This document shows positions 8,465 through 16,419 of a stretch of DNA of 35,601 bases, one piece after another. A model generated the notes under the pieces. That model saw nothing but the letters and a program-made list of their open reading frames with translations. It had not been told where the DNA came from and made no database searches. The DNA is from Alphaproteobacteria bacterium MarineAlpha3_Bin7 (GTDB lineage Bacteria > Pseudomonadota > Alphaproteobacteria > Rhodospirillales > UBA2165): NCBI GenBank assembly GCA_002937995.1, contig PTLG01000007.1:1-35601 (forward strand), in the 5' to 3' direction. Each line of letters opens with the position of its first letter. The first letter of the stretch is position 1. A program made the position numbers and the translations under genes.

Positions 8465-9643
8465 CTAACTCAATAAAAGACTAAGCTCTCTGACACTCGA
8501 CAAGTTATGTATAGTTTTAAACTCATCAACATGAGGCAACATAGTCTTTATACCTAATGATTTAGGCTCAAATCCTTTGTATCTCAATAGAGGATTCAGC
8601 CAAATTAACTTCCGAGAAGTTCTATGTAATCTTGCCATTTCAATATCAAGACCTGAGGCTTCATCCCTATCCAACCCATCTGAAATTAAAATTGTTATGC
8701 CACCCTGAGAAAGTACCCTTCTCGACCAGTATTTGTTAAATTCTGCTAAACATAACCCTATACGAGTTCCACCTGACCAATCTAGAACCTCTTTCCCAAC
8801 ATGTTTAAGTGCAACATCTACATCTTTATTTTTAAGACTACGTGTAACGTTAGTAAGTCTAGTGCCAAACAAGAAGGTAAAAACTCTATCCCGATCATTT
8901 GTTACAGCATGCATAAAATGAAGTAACATTCGTGAGTACCGCTCCATAGAACCAGAGATATCGCAAATTACAACAAGGGGAGGTCGTCGAGTTTTTCGAG
9001 TCTTATATATTATGGGTATAAAGCCTCCACTAAATTTTAAACTTTGGCGTATCGTACGTCGCATATCGATTGTTTTGCCAGTCTGGCGATTAGAAAACCG
9101 CCTGGTTGGTACTTCCATATTTGGTAACCTTAACGTTTTGATTGCAGTTATTGCTTCTTTAACCTCTTCCGTGGACATCTTTTCAAAATCTTTTTCCGAG
9201 AGAGACTCTCCAGGGCTCCAAGTTAGGGTTGCTTCTGTTTTGTCCCTTTCCTCCTCATCAGCTTGCTCAGACTGTCCAGAGCCAGAGAAGGCCTCAGCTA
9301 CTCTTCTGAAACTTTCCTCTGCATTTTTATTATTATCCCGATCAGTAAGTTCTTGGGGTAGCGACAAATTCATCATTTTCTCTAACAAATTTGGGTTACG
9401 CCAAAAAATATGAAAAGCCTGATTAAATAACTCTCTATGTTCATTTCGTTTTATGAAGATTGCGTGCAAAGTCCAATAAAATTCATTCCGACTATTTAAG
9501 CCTACCAAAGAAACAGCAGTAACAGCATCTACTATTTGACCTGCTCCTACTGGAATACCAGTAGCCCTAAGTGCGCGCCCAAAATACATGATATTGCTAC
9601 CTAGTAATCCACCCCTATGATCTATAGCACTTGGATTATCCAT
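8465..9643 (-). CDS. CoxE-like VWA domain protein
   Basis: Cytoplasmic von Willebrand factor A domain protein of the CoxE type, the usual partner of a MoxR-family AAA+ ATPase. The N-terminal half is helical, with a charged region at about 110-150. The C-terminal VWA domain carries a MIDAS site, DISGSMERYS (about 227), a GGTRIG motif with the conserved Thr, and ISDGLDRDE. It starts 11 bp downstream of the MoxR stop, so the two are one operon. MoxR/VWA pairs act as chaperone-like machines that mature metalloenzymes or complexes (for example CoxDE for CO dehydrogenase), but no such client gene is nearby, so the client is unknown. 392 aa, normal for the family. Confidence 0.9.
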   Translation of the reverse strand: MDNPSAIDHRGGLLGSNIMYFGRALRATGIPVGAGQIVDAVTAVSLVGLNSRNEFYWTLHAIFIKRNEHRELFNQAFHIFWRNPNLLEKMMNLSLPQELTDRDNNKNAEESFRRVAEAFSGSGQSEQADEEERDKTEATLTWSPGESLSEKDFEKMSTEEVKEAITAIKTLRLPNMEVPTRRFSNRQTGKTIDMRRTIRQSLKFSGGFIPIIYKTRKTRRPPLVVICDISGSMERYSRMLLHFMHAVTNDRDRVFTFLFGTRLTNVTRSLKNKDVDVALKHVGKEVLDWSGGTRIGLCLAEFNKYWSRRVLSQGGITILISDGLDRDEASGLDIEMARLHRTSRKLIWLNPLLRYKGFEPKSLGIKTMLPHVDEFKTIHNLSSVRELSLLLS

Positions 9644-9654
9644 AATGACTAATA

Positions 9655-10572
9655 CTATGTTGCTTCTGACGTAGTATCCTTTTTAATTTCTTTGAGTATA
9701 AGACTAGCCTCACTGCCCTCAATCTTAACTATATCATCTTGATATTTTAATAAAGCCCCTAGGGTATCATTAATTATTTCAGGATTTAAGGTCAAACAGT
9801 CCAACTGTGTTAAAGCATGTGCCCAGTCAATTGTCTCAGCTACTCCCGGCGCTTTAAATAGATCTAATGATCGCAATGATTGCACAAACTTAACAATTTC
9901 CTGCGATAAATTTTCATTAGCTTGAGGGGCTTTGACCTGTAAAATTTCTAGTTCCCGTTCACTACTTGGGTAATCGACCCAGTGATAAAAACACCTTCTC
10001 TTTAATGCATCATGTATTTCCCGGGTTCTATTTGAAGTAATAATTACTATCGGCGGCACTTCAGCACTCAAAGTACCAATTTCTGGAATTGTTATCTGGT
10101 AATCAGATAATACCTCCAACAAAAAAGCCTCAAATGGCTCATCAGTTCTATCAAGTTCATCAATCAATAAAACAGGCGGTCCATCGTTACTTGGTTCCAA
10201 CGCCTCCAAAAGAGGTCTTTTAACCAAAAAACTATCAGAAAATATATTATCGCTTATCTGTTGTTTGTTTTTAACACCCTCAGCCTCGGCCATCCTAATT
10301 TCTATCATCTGCTTCGAGTAATTCCATTCATAAACAGCACTTGCAATATCAAGCCCCTCATAGCACTGTAACCTGAGTAATTTACGACCCAGTTTATCTG
10401 ATAATACCTTTGCTATTTCTGTTTTACCGACGCCCGCCTCACCTTCCAGAAATAATGGTCGTTTAAGTGAAAGTGACAAATAGAGGGCTGTCGAGAGACT
10501 TCTATCAGCTAGATAGTTTCCAGACTTTAGAAAAGTTATTGTGTTGTCGATAGAATTGGGAAGGTCTAGCAT
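9655..10572 (-). CDS. MoxR-family AAA+ ATPase
   Basis: Cytoplasmic AAA+ ATPase of the MoxR/CoxD type. Walker A is GEAGVGKT (residues 44-51), Walker B is VLLIDELDR followed by TDEPFEAFLLEVLSD, and sensor 1 is the ITSNRTREIHDALKRRC segment, ending in the arginine-rich stretch expected for this group. At 305 aa it is slightly short but complete. The ATG is preceded by AAGGAATTAT, a good ribosome site. It is the first gene of a two-gene unit with the VWA gene; together they probably form a chaperone that remodels an unidentified enzyme. A 114-bp gap separates it from serA, so a promoter of its own is plausible. Confidence 0.93.
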   Translation of the reverse strand: MLDLPNSIDNTITFLKSGNYLADRSLSTALYLSLSLKRPLFLEGEAGVGKTEIAKVLSDKLGRKLLRLQCYEGLDIASAVYEWNYSKQMIEIRMAEAEGVKNKQQISDNIFSDSFLVKRPLLEALEPSNDGPPVLLIDELDRTDEPFEAFLLEVLSDYQITIPEIGTLSAEVPPIVIITSNRTREIHDALKRRCFYHWVDYPSSERELEILQVKAPQANENLSQEIVKFVQSLRSLDLFKAPGVAETIDWAHALTQLDCLTLNPEIINDTLGALLKYQDDIVKIEGSEASLILKEIKKDTTSEAT

Positions 10573-10590
10573 ATAATTCCTTTTTTATTT

Positions 10591-10649
10591 ACTCGTTTTG
10601 TCCCACATAATGACCATAATTCATCTGAATTTTTCATAAAACAACGAGT
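10591..10649. repeat. Inverted repeat between serA and the MoxR gene
   Basis: ACTCGTT and AACGAGT form 7-bp arms separated by about 45 bp in the 114-bp gap between serA and the MoxR gene. On the minus strand the distal arm is followed by an A-rich stretch, not T, so it does not look like an intrinsic terminator for serA. It could be a weak RNA stem or an operator pair; chance is also possible. Confidence 0.25.
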
Positions 10650-10686
10650 TCAAGCATTAATTTAGCAACCTAAAAAATGTAAACAA

Positions 10687-12264
10687 TCAGAAATTTAGTG
10701 GACAAACTTGGAGAACCATGGGTAGTTTTTTTACACTATTGACAACGGAATTTGGAATTTTTCCATCTGTCTCAACAAGAGCAATAGCATTTCCTTCATT
10801 TTTATCCCTGCCCAAACTAAAGGTAGCAATATTTACATTGGCATCCCCGAGTGCGCCACCGAGGCTACCAATTATACCTGGTTTATCCTTATTAGTGACA
10901 TATAACATATTTGGTCCAAGTTCAGTATCAATCGATATATCTTTAATGGCAACTACTCGGGCCGATGAGCCATGAAATACAGTCCCAGCTATTGATAATA
11001 CCTCCTCTTCACTAGAAGTAACTACTCTAATCAATGTCTGAAACTCTGCAATTTTATCAGAGAGTGACTCCTTGACTTCAACACCCCTCTCCCGGGCAAG
11101 ATTAGGGGCGTTTACTGTATTAACCGAATCTAGTACAGGTGTTAATAGGCCTTTTAAAACTAAAGAAGTTAAGGGCTTTGTATTTAACTCCGCAACCTGC
11201 CCACAATACTCTATATGCACTTTGTTAATTGCTGAACTTGCCACCTGACCAAGAAAACTTCCCAATTGCTCAGACAATTTCATATAGGGAGCTAGTTTTG
11301 GTGCATCTTCTACGCTTACAGATGGCATATTTAAAGCGTTTAGTACAACTCCCTTTACCAAATAATCCGACATTTGCTCTGCAACTTGGATCGCCACATT
11401 GACCTGGGCTTCACTCGTGGAGGCTCCTAAATGTGGCGTTACTAACACGTTGGGATAACCAAATAAAACATTATCTTTAGCTGGTTCCTCAGAAAAAACA
11501 TCGAGAGCCACCCCAGCAACTTTCCCAGTATCTATAGCAGTCTTTAGATCAACCTCATTAACTAGACCACCTCTAGCACAATTAATTATGTATACACCGT
11601 CTTTCATTTTGCTTATGGCTTTAGTATCAATTATTCCTTTTGTTGCATCAGTCATGGGCGTATGAAGACTAATAAAATCAGATCTTTGCAGTAACTCATC
11701 AAATTCTATTTTTTCGACCCCAAGACTAGTTGCTTTTTCAGGAGACAGAAAAGGGTCATAAGAGACTACCTTCATCTTTAAGCCAATTGCCCTATCTGCC
11801 ACTATTGAACCTATATTTCCGCAACCGATAACACCGAGTGTCTTTCCATATAGCTCAACACCCATAAACTTGCTCTTCTCCCATAGACCCTCATGAGTAG
11901 ATTGGTTAGCCTGAGGTATATCTCTAGCCAGAGCGAATAATAAAGCTATAGCATGTTCTGCCGTAGTAATGGAGTTTCCTTGAGGAGTATTCATGACTAC
12001 GATTCCCTTTTTGGAAGCAGAGCCAACATCAATATTGTCAACTCCTATACCCGCTCTACCTATTACCCTTAATTTACTCCCAGCCTCAATAATTTTTTCA
12101 GTTACTTTTGTTGATGATCTAACGGCTAATCCGTCATAATTAACTATGATTTTCTCTAACTCTGCGGGGTCGAGTTCAGTAACAACATCAACCTCTACTC
12201 CTCTCTCTCGAAAAACCTCTTCGGCCCGAGAGCTCATAGTATCCGATATCAAAACCTTAGGCAT
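10687..12264 (-). CDS. serA: D-3-phosphoglycerate dehydrogenase
   Basis: First enzyme of serine biosynthesis: oxidises 3-phosphoglycerate to 3-phosphohydroxypyruvate with NAD+. The nucleotide-binding domain has GVIGCGNIGSIVADRA (about 146-161) and YDPF. The catalytic residues lie in NCARGGLVNE (Arg), DVFSEEPA (Glu) and TPHLGAST (His). At 525 aa it is the long, type 1 form, with an intervening ASB-type domain (about 325-450) and a C-terminal ACT domain (MLYVTNKDKPGIIGSLGGAL), which in this family is a site for allosteric control. It lies 23 bp downstream of serC, so the first two serine-pathway steps are co-transcribed. The serC leader upstream probably controls both. Confidence 0.96.
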   Translation of the reverse strand: MPKVLISDTMSSRAEEVFRERGVEVDVVTELDPAELEKIIVNYDGLAVRSSTKVTEKIIEAGSKLRVIGRAGIGVDNIDVGSASKKGIVVMNTPQGNSITTAEHAIALLFALARDIPQANQSTHEGLWEKSKFMGVELYGKTLGVIGCGNIGSIVADRAIGLKMKVVSYDPFLSPEKATSLGVEKIEFDELLQRSDFISLHTPMTDATKGIIDTKAISKMKDGVYIINCARGGLVNEVDLKTAIDTGKVAGVALDVFSEEPAKDNVLFGYPNVLVTPHLGASTSEAQVNVAIQVAEQMSDYLVKGVVLNALNMPSVSVEDAPKLAPYMKLSEQLGSFLGQVASSAINKVHIEYCGQVAELNTKPLTSLVLKGLLTPVLDSVNTVNAPNLARERGVEVKESLSDKIAEFQTLIRVVTSSEEEVLSIAGTVFHGSSARVVAIKDISIDTELGPNMLYVTNKDKPGIIGSLGGALGDANVNIATFSLGRDKNEGNAIALVETDGKIPNSVVNSVKKLPMVLQVCPLNF

Positions 12265-12287
12265 AAATTTTTACCTCACTTAAAATA

Positions 12288-13460
12288 TTATAAATTAAAT
12301 TCGTTCCTAGCTTTACTAATTGCCCAATCTATCCAACCAGTCAAAATTCTTATGTCTTCTGACTCTACTGTAGCACCAGCCCAAATTCTCAACCCTGGGG
12401 GGGCTTCTCTATAACTTTCAATATCGTACGCTACTTCCTCTTCTTCCAATATATTTGTTATAACTTTTACTGCTTTAGCTTTGTCCTGAACATTAAGCTC
12501 CAGGAACCAGGGAGCACAGATATTTAGACAAACAGATGTATTTGATCTGATATCCCGACTTCTTGCTAAGAATTCAACATTTTCTGATTCAGAAACCCAA
12601 TCACTCAAAACAGCTAGATTAGAATCCGATCTTGATAGCAACGTATCAAGTCCACCAATTTTTTCTGCCCAATCTAAACCATCTAAAGCATCCTCTACGC
12701 ACAGCATAGATGGAGTATTTATAGTTGCACCATCGAAAAAGGAGTCGTTAACCTTATTTTTTGATTTTAGTCGGAAAATCTTTGGTAATGGTCTACTGGG
12801 CGTATAACTATTTAGACGTTTTATCGCACTTGGACTAAATATAACCACTCCATGTTGCCCTTCTCCACCCATGGCTTTTTGCCAAGAATAAGTAACGACA
12901 TCTAATTTTTCCCAAGGTAAATCCATTGCAAACACAGCAGACGTTGCATCACAAATAGTTAACCCGCTGCGGTCGAGTGGTATCCAATCTCCATCAGGAA
13001 CCCTCACCCCAGAAGTCGTGCCATTCCAGGTAAATATTACATCCCTATCAAAATTTACTTGGCTTAGGTCTGGTAATTCTCCGTAACTTGCGTCAAATAC
13101 ATTTGTATCCTCAATTTTTAATTGGTCTACAATATCTACGACCCAACCTTTTCCAAAACTTTCCCATGCCAATACGTCAACTCCTCTTTGGCCTAAAAGG
13201 TTCCAAAGAGCTAATTCAAAGGCACCCGTATCGGAAGCGGGAGTAATACCTATTTGATAGTCAGCTGGCAGTTTTAGTATTTTCCTAGATTGTGACAGAA
13301 CCTGCTCTATTTTTTCTCTACCAAGCCTAGAACGATGAGACCGGCCTGTAAGAGCACCATTGAGAGCACTCACATCCCAGCCTGGTCTCTTTGGACAAGG
13401 TCCAGAAGAGAAGTTGGGCATTGTCGGACGTACATTTGGTCTTTTTGTAATATTACTCAT
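12288..13460 (-). CDS. serC: Phosphoserine aminotransferase
   Basis: PLP-dependent enzyme that converts 3-phosphohydroxypyruvate and glutamate to phosphoserine. The N-terminus RPTMPNFSSGPCPKRPGW and the PLP-lysine region YSWQKAMGGEGQHGV (about residue 190) are those of the alphaproteobacterial/Methanosarcina-type SerC, not the E. coli type. 390 aa from the chosen start. The ORF track starts at a GTG (13478), but the ATG at 13460 is preferred. It gives MSNITKRPNVRPTMPNF, and GGGTGGGAG lies a few bases upstream as a good ribosome site; the GTG would sit inside the leader structure. It is followed by serA in the same operon. Confidence 0.95.
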   Translation of the reverse strand: MSNITKRPNVRPTMPNFSSGPCPKRPGWDVSALNGALTGRSHRSRLGREKIEQVLSQSRKILKLPADYQIGITPASDTGAFELALWNLLGQRGVDVLAWESFGKGWVVDIVDQLKIEDTNVFDASYGELPDLSQVNFDRDVIFTWNGTTSGVRVPDGDWIPLDRSGLTICDATSAVFAMDLPWEKLDVVTYSWQKAMGGEGQHGVVIFSPSAIKRLNSYTPSRPLPKIFRLKSKNKVNDSFFDGATINTPSMLCVEDALDGLDWAEKIGGLDTLLSRSDSNLAVLSDWVSESENVEFLARSRDIRSNTSVCLNICAPWFLELNVQDKAKAVKVITNILEEEEVAYDIESYREAPPGLRIWAGATVESEDIRILTGWIDWAISKARNEFNL

Positions 13461-13518
13461 AACTTCTCCCACCCTCACAGATGGATAGCGATCCGTTGGG
13501 GGACCGTGGCCCGTTAGT
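13461..13518 (-). ncRNA. serC leader RNA motif (putative 5'-UTR regulatory element)
   Basis: The roughly 58 nt directly upstream of the serC ATG, read on the minus strand, begin ACTAACGGGCCACGGTCCCC, then CAACGGATCGCTATCCATCTG, then the ribosome site. It is clearly richer in G+C than its surroundings. GGG/CCC can close a first hairpin, and GGAT-CGCT-ATCC (or CGGAT/ATCTG) a second. A conserved serC RNA motif was described by comparative genomics upstream of serC operons in alphaproteobacteria; position, base composition and two-hairpin form agree. I recognise it by memory and placement, not by a covariance search. Confidence 0.65.
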
Positions 13519-13521
13519 GGT

Positions 13522-13548
13522 TCTATAACCTTCTACCCTCGCCGTCAA
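13522..13548 (-). promoter_or_regulatory. Possible serC-serA promoter
   Basis: On the minus strand TTGACG is followed after 15 bp by TATAGA, which ends 3-4 nt before the conserved ACTAACGGG of the serC leader. Transcription would then start at or within the first bases of the motif. The spacer is shorter than the ideal 17 bp, so this is tentative. Confidence 0.35.
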
Positions 13549-13639
13549 ATAGGAATATTTTTAGAACCCAACCCAAGGCCAAGCCTCAACCAGCATTTAC
13601 TAAAAACACTTTAAAATAAACTAGCAACTGGCACTTAAG

Positions 13640-15487
13640 CTAATTCAAATTATAATATCCGTAAGAAAAAACGGAAAAAGTAATCCAAAGTATAATTATC
13701 AAGGGTATCCCGCCCCGAGCAAAATCACCGAAAGTGTAATGACCCGGGCCCATAACTAAAAGACTAGTTTGATATCCCATTGGAGTTGCAATAGCACAAT
13801 TAGCAGCAAAAATGACGGCAACAGCAAATGGTTCAACGGGTACACCCAGACCTTGGGAAATACCTACTGCTATCGGAGTAAACAGCACGGCAGCAGCTTT
13901 TGCGCTAATCAAATTTGATATTATTGCAACCAATAGAAAAAAGAAAGATAACATCAGATAAGGCGACTCATCTCCAAGGAAAAAAATTAAATTTGACGAT
14001 AAAAATTTAGCACCACCTGTACCCTGCATAGCTAGGCCCATGGCCAAGGCAGCCGGGATCATAGTAAAAATCTTTGTATCCACTGCCTTAAGTGCCGTCT
14101 TTATATTTAATACACCCGAAAAAACCATGGCAACAGCACCGCATAAAGAAGCTAACATGATTGGCAAATATCCTAAGACAGCTGCACCAATTGATAAAAA
14201 GAAAATAATTAGAGCTTTTTTAGCATTTTCTAGCTTTGGTAATACTTGGGAAGACCATTCTAAAACAACCAACTCTGAGCTATTTCTTAATAATTTTATG
14301 TCGTTTGTCTGACCTTGTATCAGGAGCACATCTCCCTCAATTATTGGTATTTTAGAGATGCGGGTTTTTAGTCTTCTTGATCTTCTTTCTATACCTAATA
14401 CCACGCAATTAAATTTCTGACGAAATTGGAAGCTCGATAAAGTCTGTTGGACCAAATTTGAGTCAGGCCTAACCATTACCTCAACCAAAACTCGGTCACC
14501 CTCATTCCATTTCTCCACTTCTTGATTAGCTTCATCTTGTAATCGAGGTATTAATAAATTTGGGTCATGAGATATAGCCTCCTCCAGGGCTTCTCTTGTT
14601 GCAGTAACAACTAAAACATCGCCTACTTTCAACTTAATACCTTCAAAGGGCGGCAAGAAAACATCATCTCCACGTTCTATAACTCTCAGTATTAAGTCTG
14701 GATAGGCTCCAAATATACCTGTCTCTGATTTTAAATCAACTAGCAGCGATCCCTCGCTAACTGTAATCTCGGATAAAAAAGATACATTGCTATTTTTCAC
14801 AAATTCTTCAGTATTTGAAGACCTGTTAGGTAACAAACGGGGTAATATAAAAAATACAAACAAAAACCCTACGAATGCCAAAACTAATCCCGGTAAAGTA
14901 AATTGAAAGAAAGAAAATGGGTCTTGACCCATATCTTCTAGTGCACCAGATACTAACAAGTTAGTTCCTGAACCAATAAGGGTAGTCATCCCCCCCAGAA
15001 CAGCCGCAAAACTTAATGGCATCATAATTTTGCTAGGTGTAGCGTAAAACTTCGAGGCGATTGCGTCCATTATAGGAATAAATATTACAACAACTGGAAT
15101 ATTATTTAAAAATCCACTTATGGCTAGCACGACTAACAAAATGAACAAGACCGCTATCCACCCTCTACTGCCACTAAGCCTCAAAACAACATGGGCAACC
15201 TTGTCAATAACTCCTGCACTGACCATGCCCTGCCCCATAACCAACAAGGCTAGTACCGCCAAAAGCGCTGAATTAGCAAACCCCAGGACAAATTCCTTCG
15301 GACTCAGCAGGTTTTCTATTCCATCACCAGGCACAGGAAAAATATAAAAATACAGCATGAAAACACAAACAATAGCTATTGAGGTTAGCTCAACAGGTAA
15401 CCTCTCTGAGGCATATACAATCAGAGCAATAAAAATAATGATAAATGTTATCCACATATCAATATTTATAGAAATATTTTCTATCAA
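13640..15487 (-). CDS. SLC13/DASS-type anion transporter with two RCK_C (TrkA-C) domains
   Basis: Inner-membrane permease of the divalent anion:Na+ symporter/ArsB-like group. About five to six helices precede residue 220. Two soluble TrkA-C modules then follow: about 230-295 (LKSETGIFGAYPDLILRVIE) and about 315-400 (VEVMVRPDSNLVQQTL, FNCVVLGIERR). A second helix bundle runs to the end. The transport motifs are SGTNLLVSGALED and the later ATPMGYQTSLLVMGPGHY. This architecture is often annotated as a sulfate or dicarboxylate transporter; the substrate is not shown. The track's start is a TTG with GGGGG 8 nt upstream; an ATG at 15457 would still keep helix 1 but has no ribosome site. It lies between thiD and the serC leader on the same strand. 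Confidence 0.9.
   Translation of the reverse strand: MIENISINIDMWITFIIIFIALIVYASERLPVELTSIAIVCVFMLYFYIFPVPGDGIENLLSPKEFVLGFANSALLAVLALLVMGQGMVSAGVIDKVAHVVLRLSGSRGWIAVLFILLVVLAISGFLNNIPVVVIFIPIMDAIASKFYATPSKIMMPLSFAAVLGGMTTLIGSGTNLLVSGALEDMGQDPFSFFQFTLPGLVLAFVGFLFVFFILPRLLPNRSSNTEEFVKNSNVSFLSEITVSEGSLLVDLKSETGIFGAYPDLILRVIERGDDVFLPPFEGIKLKVGDVLVVTATREALEEAISHDPNLLIPRLQDEANQEVEKWNEGDRVLVEVMVRPDSNLVQQTLSSFQFRQKFNCVVLGIERRSRRLKTRISKIPIIEGDVLLIQGQTNDIKLLRNSSELVVLEWSSQVLPKLENAKKALIIFFLSIGAAVLGYLPIMLASLCGAVAMVFSGVLNIKTALKAVDTKIFTMIPAALAMGLAMQGTGGAKFLSSNLIFFLGDESPYLMLSFFFLLVAIISNLISAKAAAVLFTPIAVGISQGLGVPVEPFAVAVIFAANCAIATPMGYQTSLLVMGPGHYTFGDFARGGIPLIIILWITFSVFSYGYYNLN
15468..15484. repeat. Short palindrome at the transporter start
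   Basis: ATAGAAA-TAT-TTTCTAT, 7-bp arms with a 3-bp centre, lies between the TTG start and the alternative ATG of the SLC13 gene. Such an AT-rich palindrome could be an operator or just low-complexity sequence. Confidence 0.25.
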
Positions 15488-15547
15488 CTAAAAAGCCCCC
15501 TATTTATTTACCAAAAGGAGAACTCCATTATCAGGAGGGTAAAGACT

Positions 15548-15573
15548 CTAGAAAATATATGTTTAATTTCTAG
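15548..15573. repeat. Inverted repeat after thiD
   Basis: CTAGAAA and TTTCTAG form 7-bp arms around a 12-nt AT-rich loop, starting 7 bp after the thiD stop on the minus strand. It marks the end of the long ruv-to-thiD block and could help stop or process the transcript. No T-run follows, so it is not a standard terminator. Confidence 0.3.
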
Positions 15574-15579
15574 TATATA

Positions 15580-16398
15580 CTATTTCACACTTATGGAATG
15601 ACAATGATTAAGTGGGCCGTTACCCACACCAAAACCAGGAGCCTCAATAATTCCCTTTAATACATATTTTCTCGCTTTATCAACAGCCTTTTCTAAATTC
15701 AGTCCTTGGGATATACCAACTGCTATTGCCGAAGCCAATGTACAACCTGTACCATGTGTGTCCTCAGTTTTCACCTTTTGACTTGAAAAATTTCTACTAA
15801 ACTCTCCGGGTCCAAATAACAGATCATTCACAACTGGGCCAACACCATGTCCCCCCTTAAGAAGAACAGCTTTTGTCCCTAGCTCCAAAATACTCTGTGC
15901 AATCCCTAAGGATTCCTCGCCATCACCATATTTGATCCCAGACAAAACCTCTCCCTCCGGAATATTTGGGGTAGTCAATAACGCTATTGGAATTAATTCT
16001 TTTTTCAGGGCGTCCACTGCAGTGCCTTTAAGTAAAGGAGTGCCACCTTTTGCAACCATTACCGGATCCAAAACTATAGGAATGTCAGGTGTGTAAATCT
16101 CCAAAGTTTTGCTAACTTCTGTGATGATTTCTTCGGTATGTAACATACCTATCTTTATGCAATCGACACCAATATCGCTCACTACGGCTTTAATTTGATC
16201 GGTAATAAAAGCTATTGGAACATCTTCGACTCCAAAAACACCCGTTGTATTTTGGGCTGTTAATGCAGTAATAGCTGTCATGGCATAACCATTTAGAGCA
16301 GTTATTGTTTTTATATCGGCTTGTATTCCAGCTCCACCACTAGGGTCTGAACCCGCAATAACTAATATTCGGCCTCGCAATATATCCTCTCTACTCAA
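15580..16398 (-). CDS. thiD: Hydroxymethylpyrimidine (phosphate) kinase
   Basis: Thiamine pathway enzyme that phosphorylates HMP and HMP-phosphate to HMP-pyrophosphate. It is a ribokinase-fold protein with the N-terminal signature VIAGSDPSGGAGIQADIKT (about 13-31), KIGMLHTEE, VLDPVMVAKGG and the C-terminal anion-hole/catalytic region THGTGCTLASAIA. 272 aa, the normal length. It starts 21 bp after glmM, so it is the last gene of the tilS-ftsH-folP-glmM part of the long minus-strand block. Its pathway partner thiE lies at the far right end of the window on the other strand. No TPP riboswitch is seen ahead of it, as expected for an internal operon gene. Confidence 0.95.
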   Translation of the reverse strand: MSREDILRGRILVIAGSDPSGGAGIQADIKTITALNGYAMTAITALTAQNTTGVFGVEDVPIAFITDQIKAVVSDIGVDCIKIGMLHTEEIITEVSKTLEIYTPDIPIVLDPVMVAKGGTPLLKGTAVDALKKELIPIALLTTPNIPEGEVLSGIKYGDGEESLGIAQSILELGTKAVLLKGGHGVGPVVNDLLFGPGEFSRNFSSQKVKTEDTHGTGCTLASAIAVGISQGLNLEKAVDKARKYVLKGIIEAPGFGVGNGPLNHCHSISVK

Positions 16399-16419
16399 TA
16401 AGAAATACTCATACCCAGA

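Noticed and set aside
9012-9413. 133-aa plus-strand ORF opposite the VWA gene
   Set aside because: Lies wholly antisense to a well-supported VWA coding region, has a low-complexity Ser/Leu composition and no recognisable domain; a shadow ORF.
13461-13478. GTG start of serC given by the ORF track
   Set aside because: It falls inside the leader and the ribosome site; the ATG at 13460 gives the family N-terminus and has a good Shine-Dalgarno.
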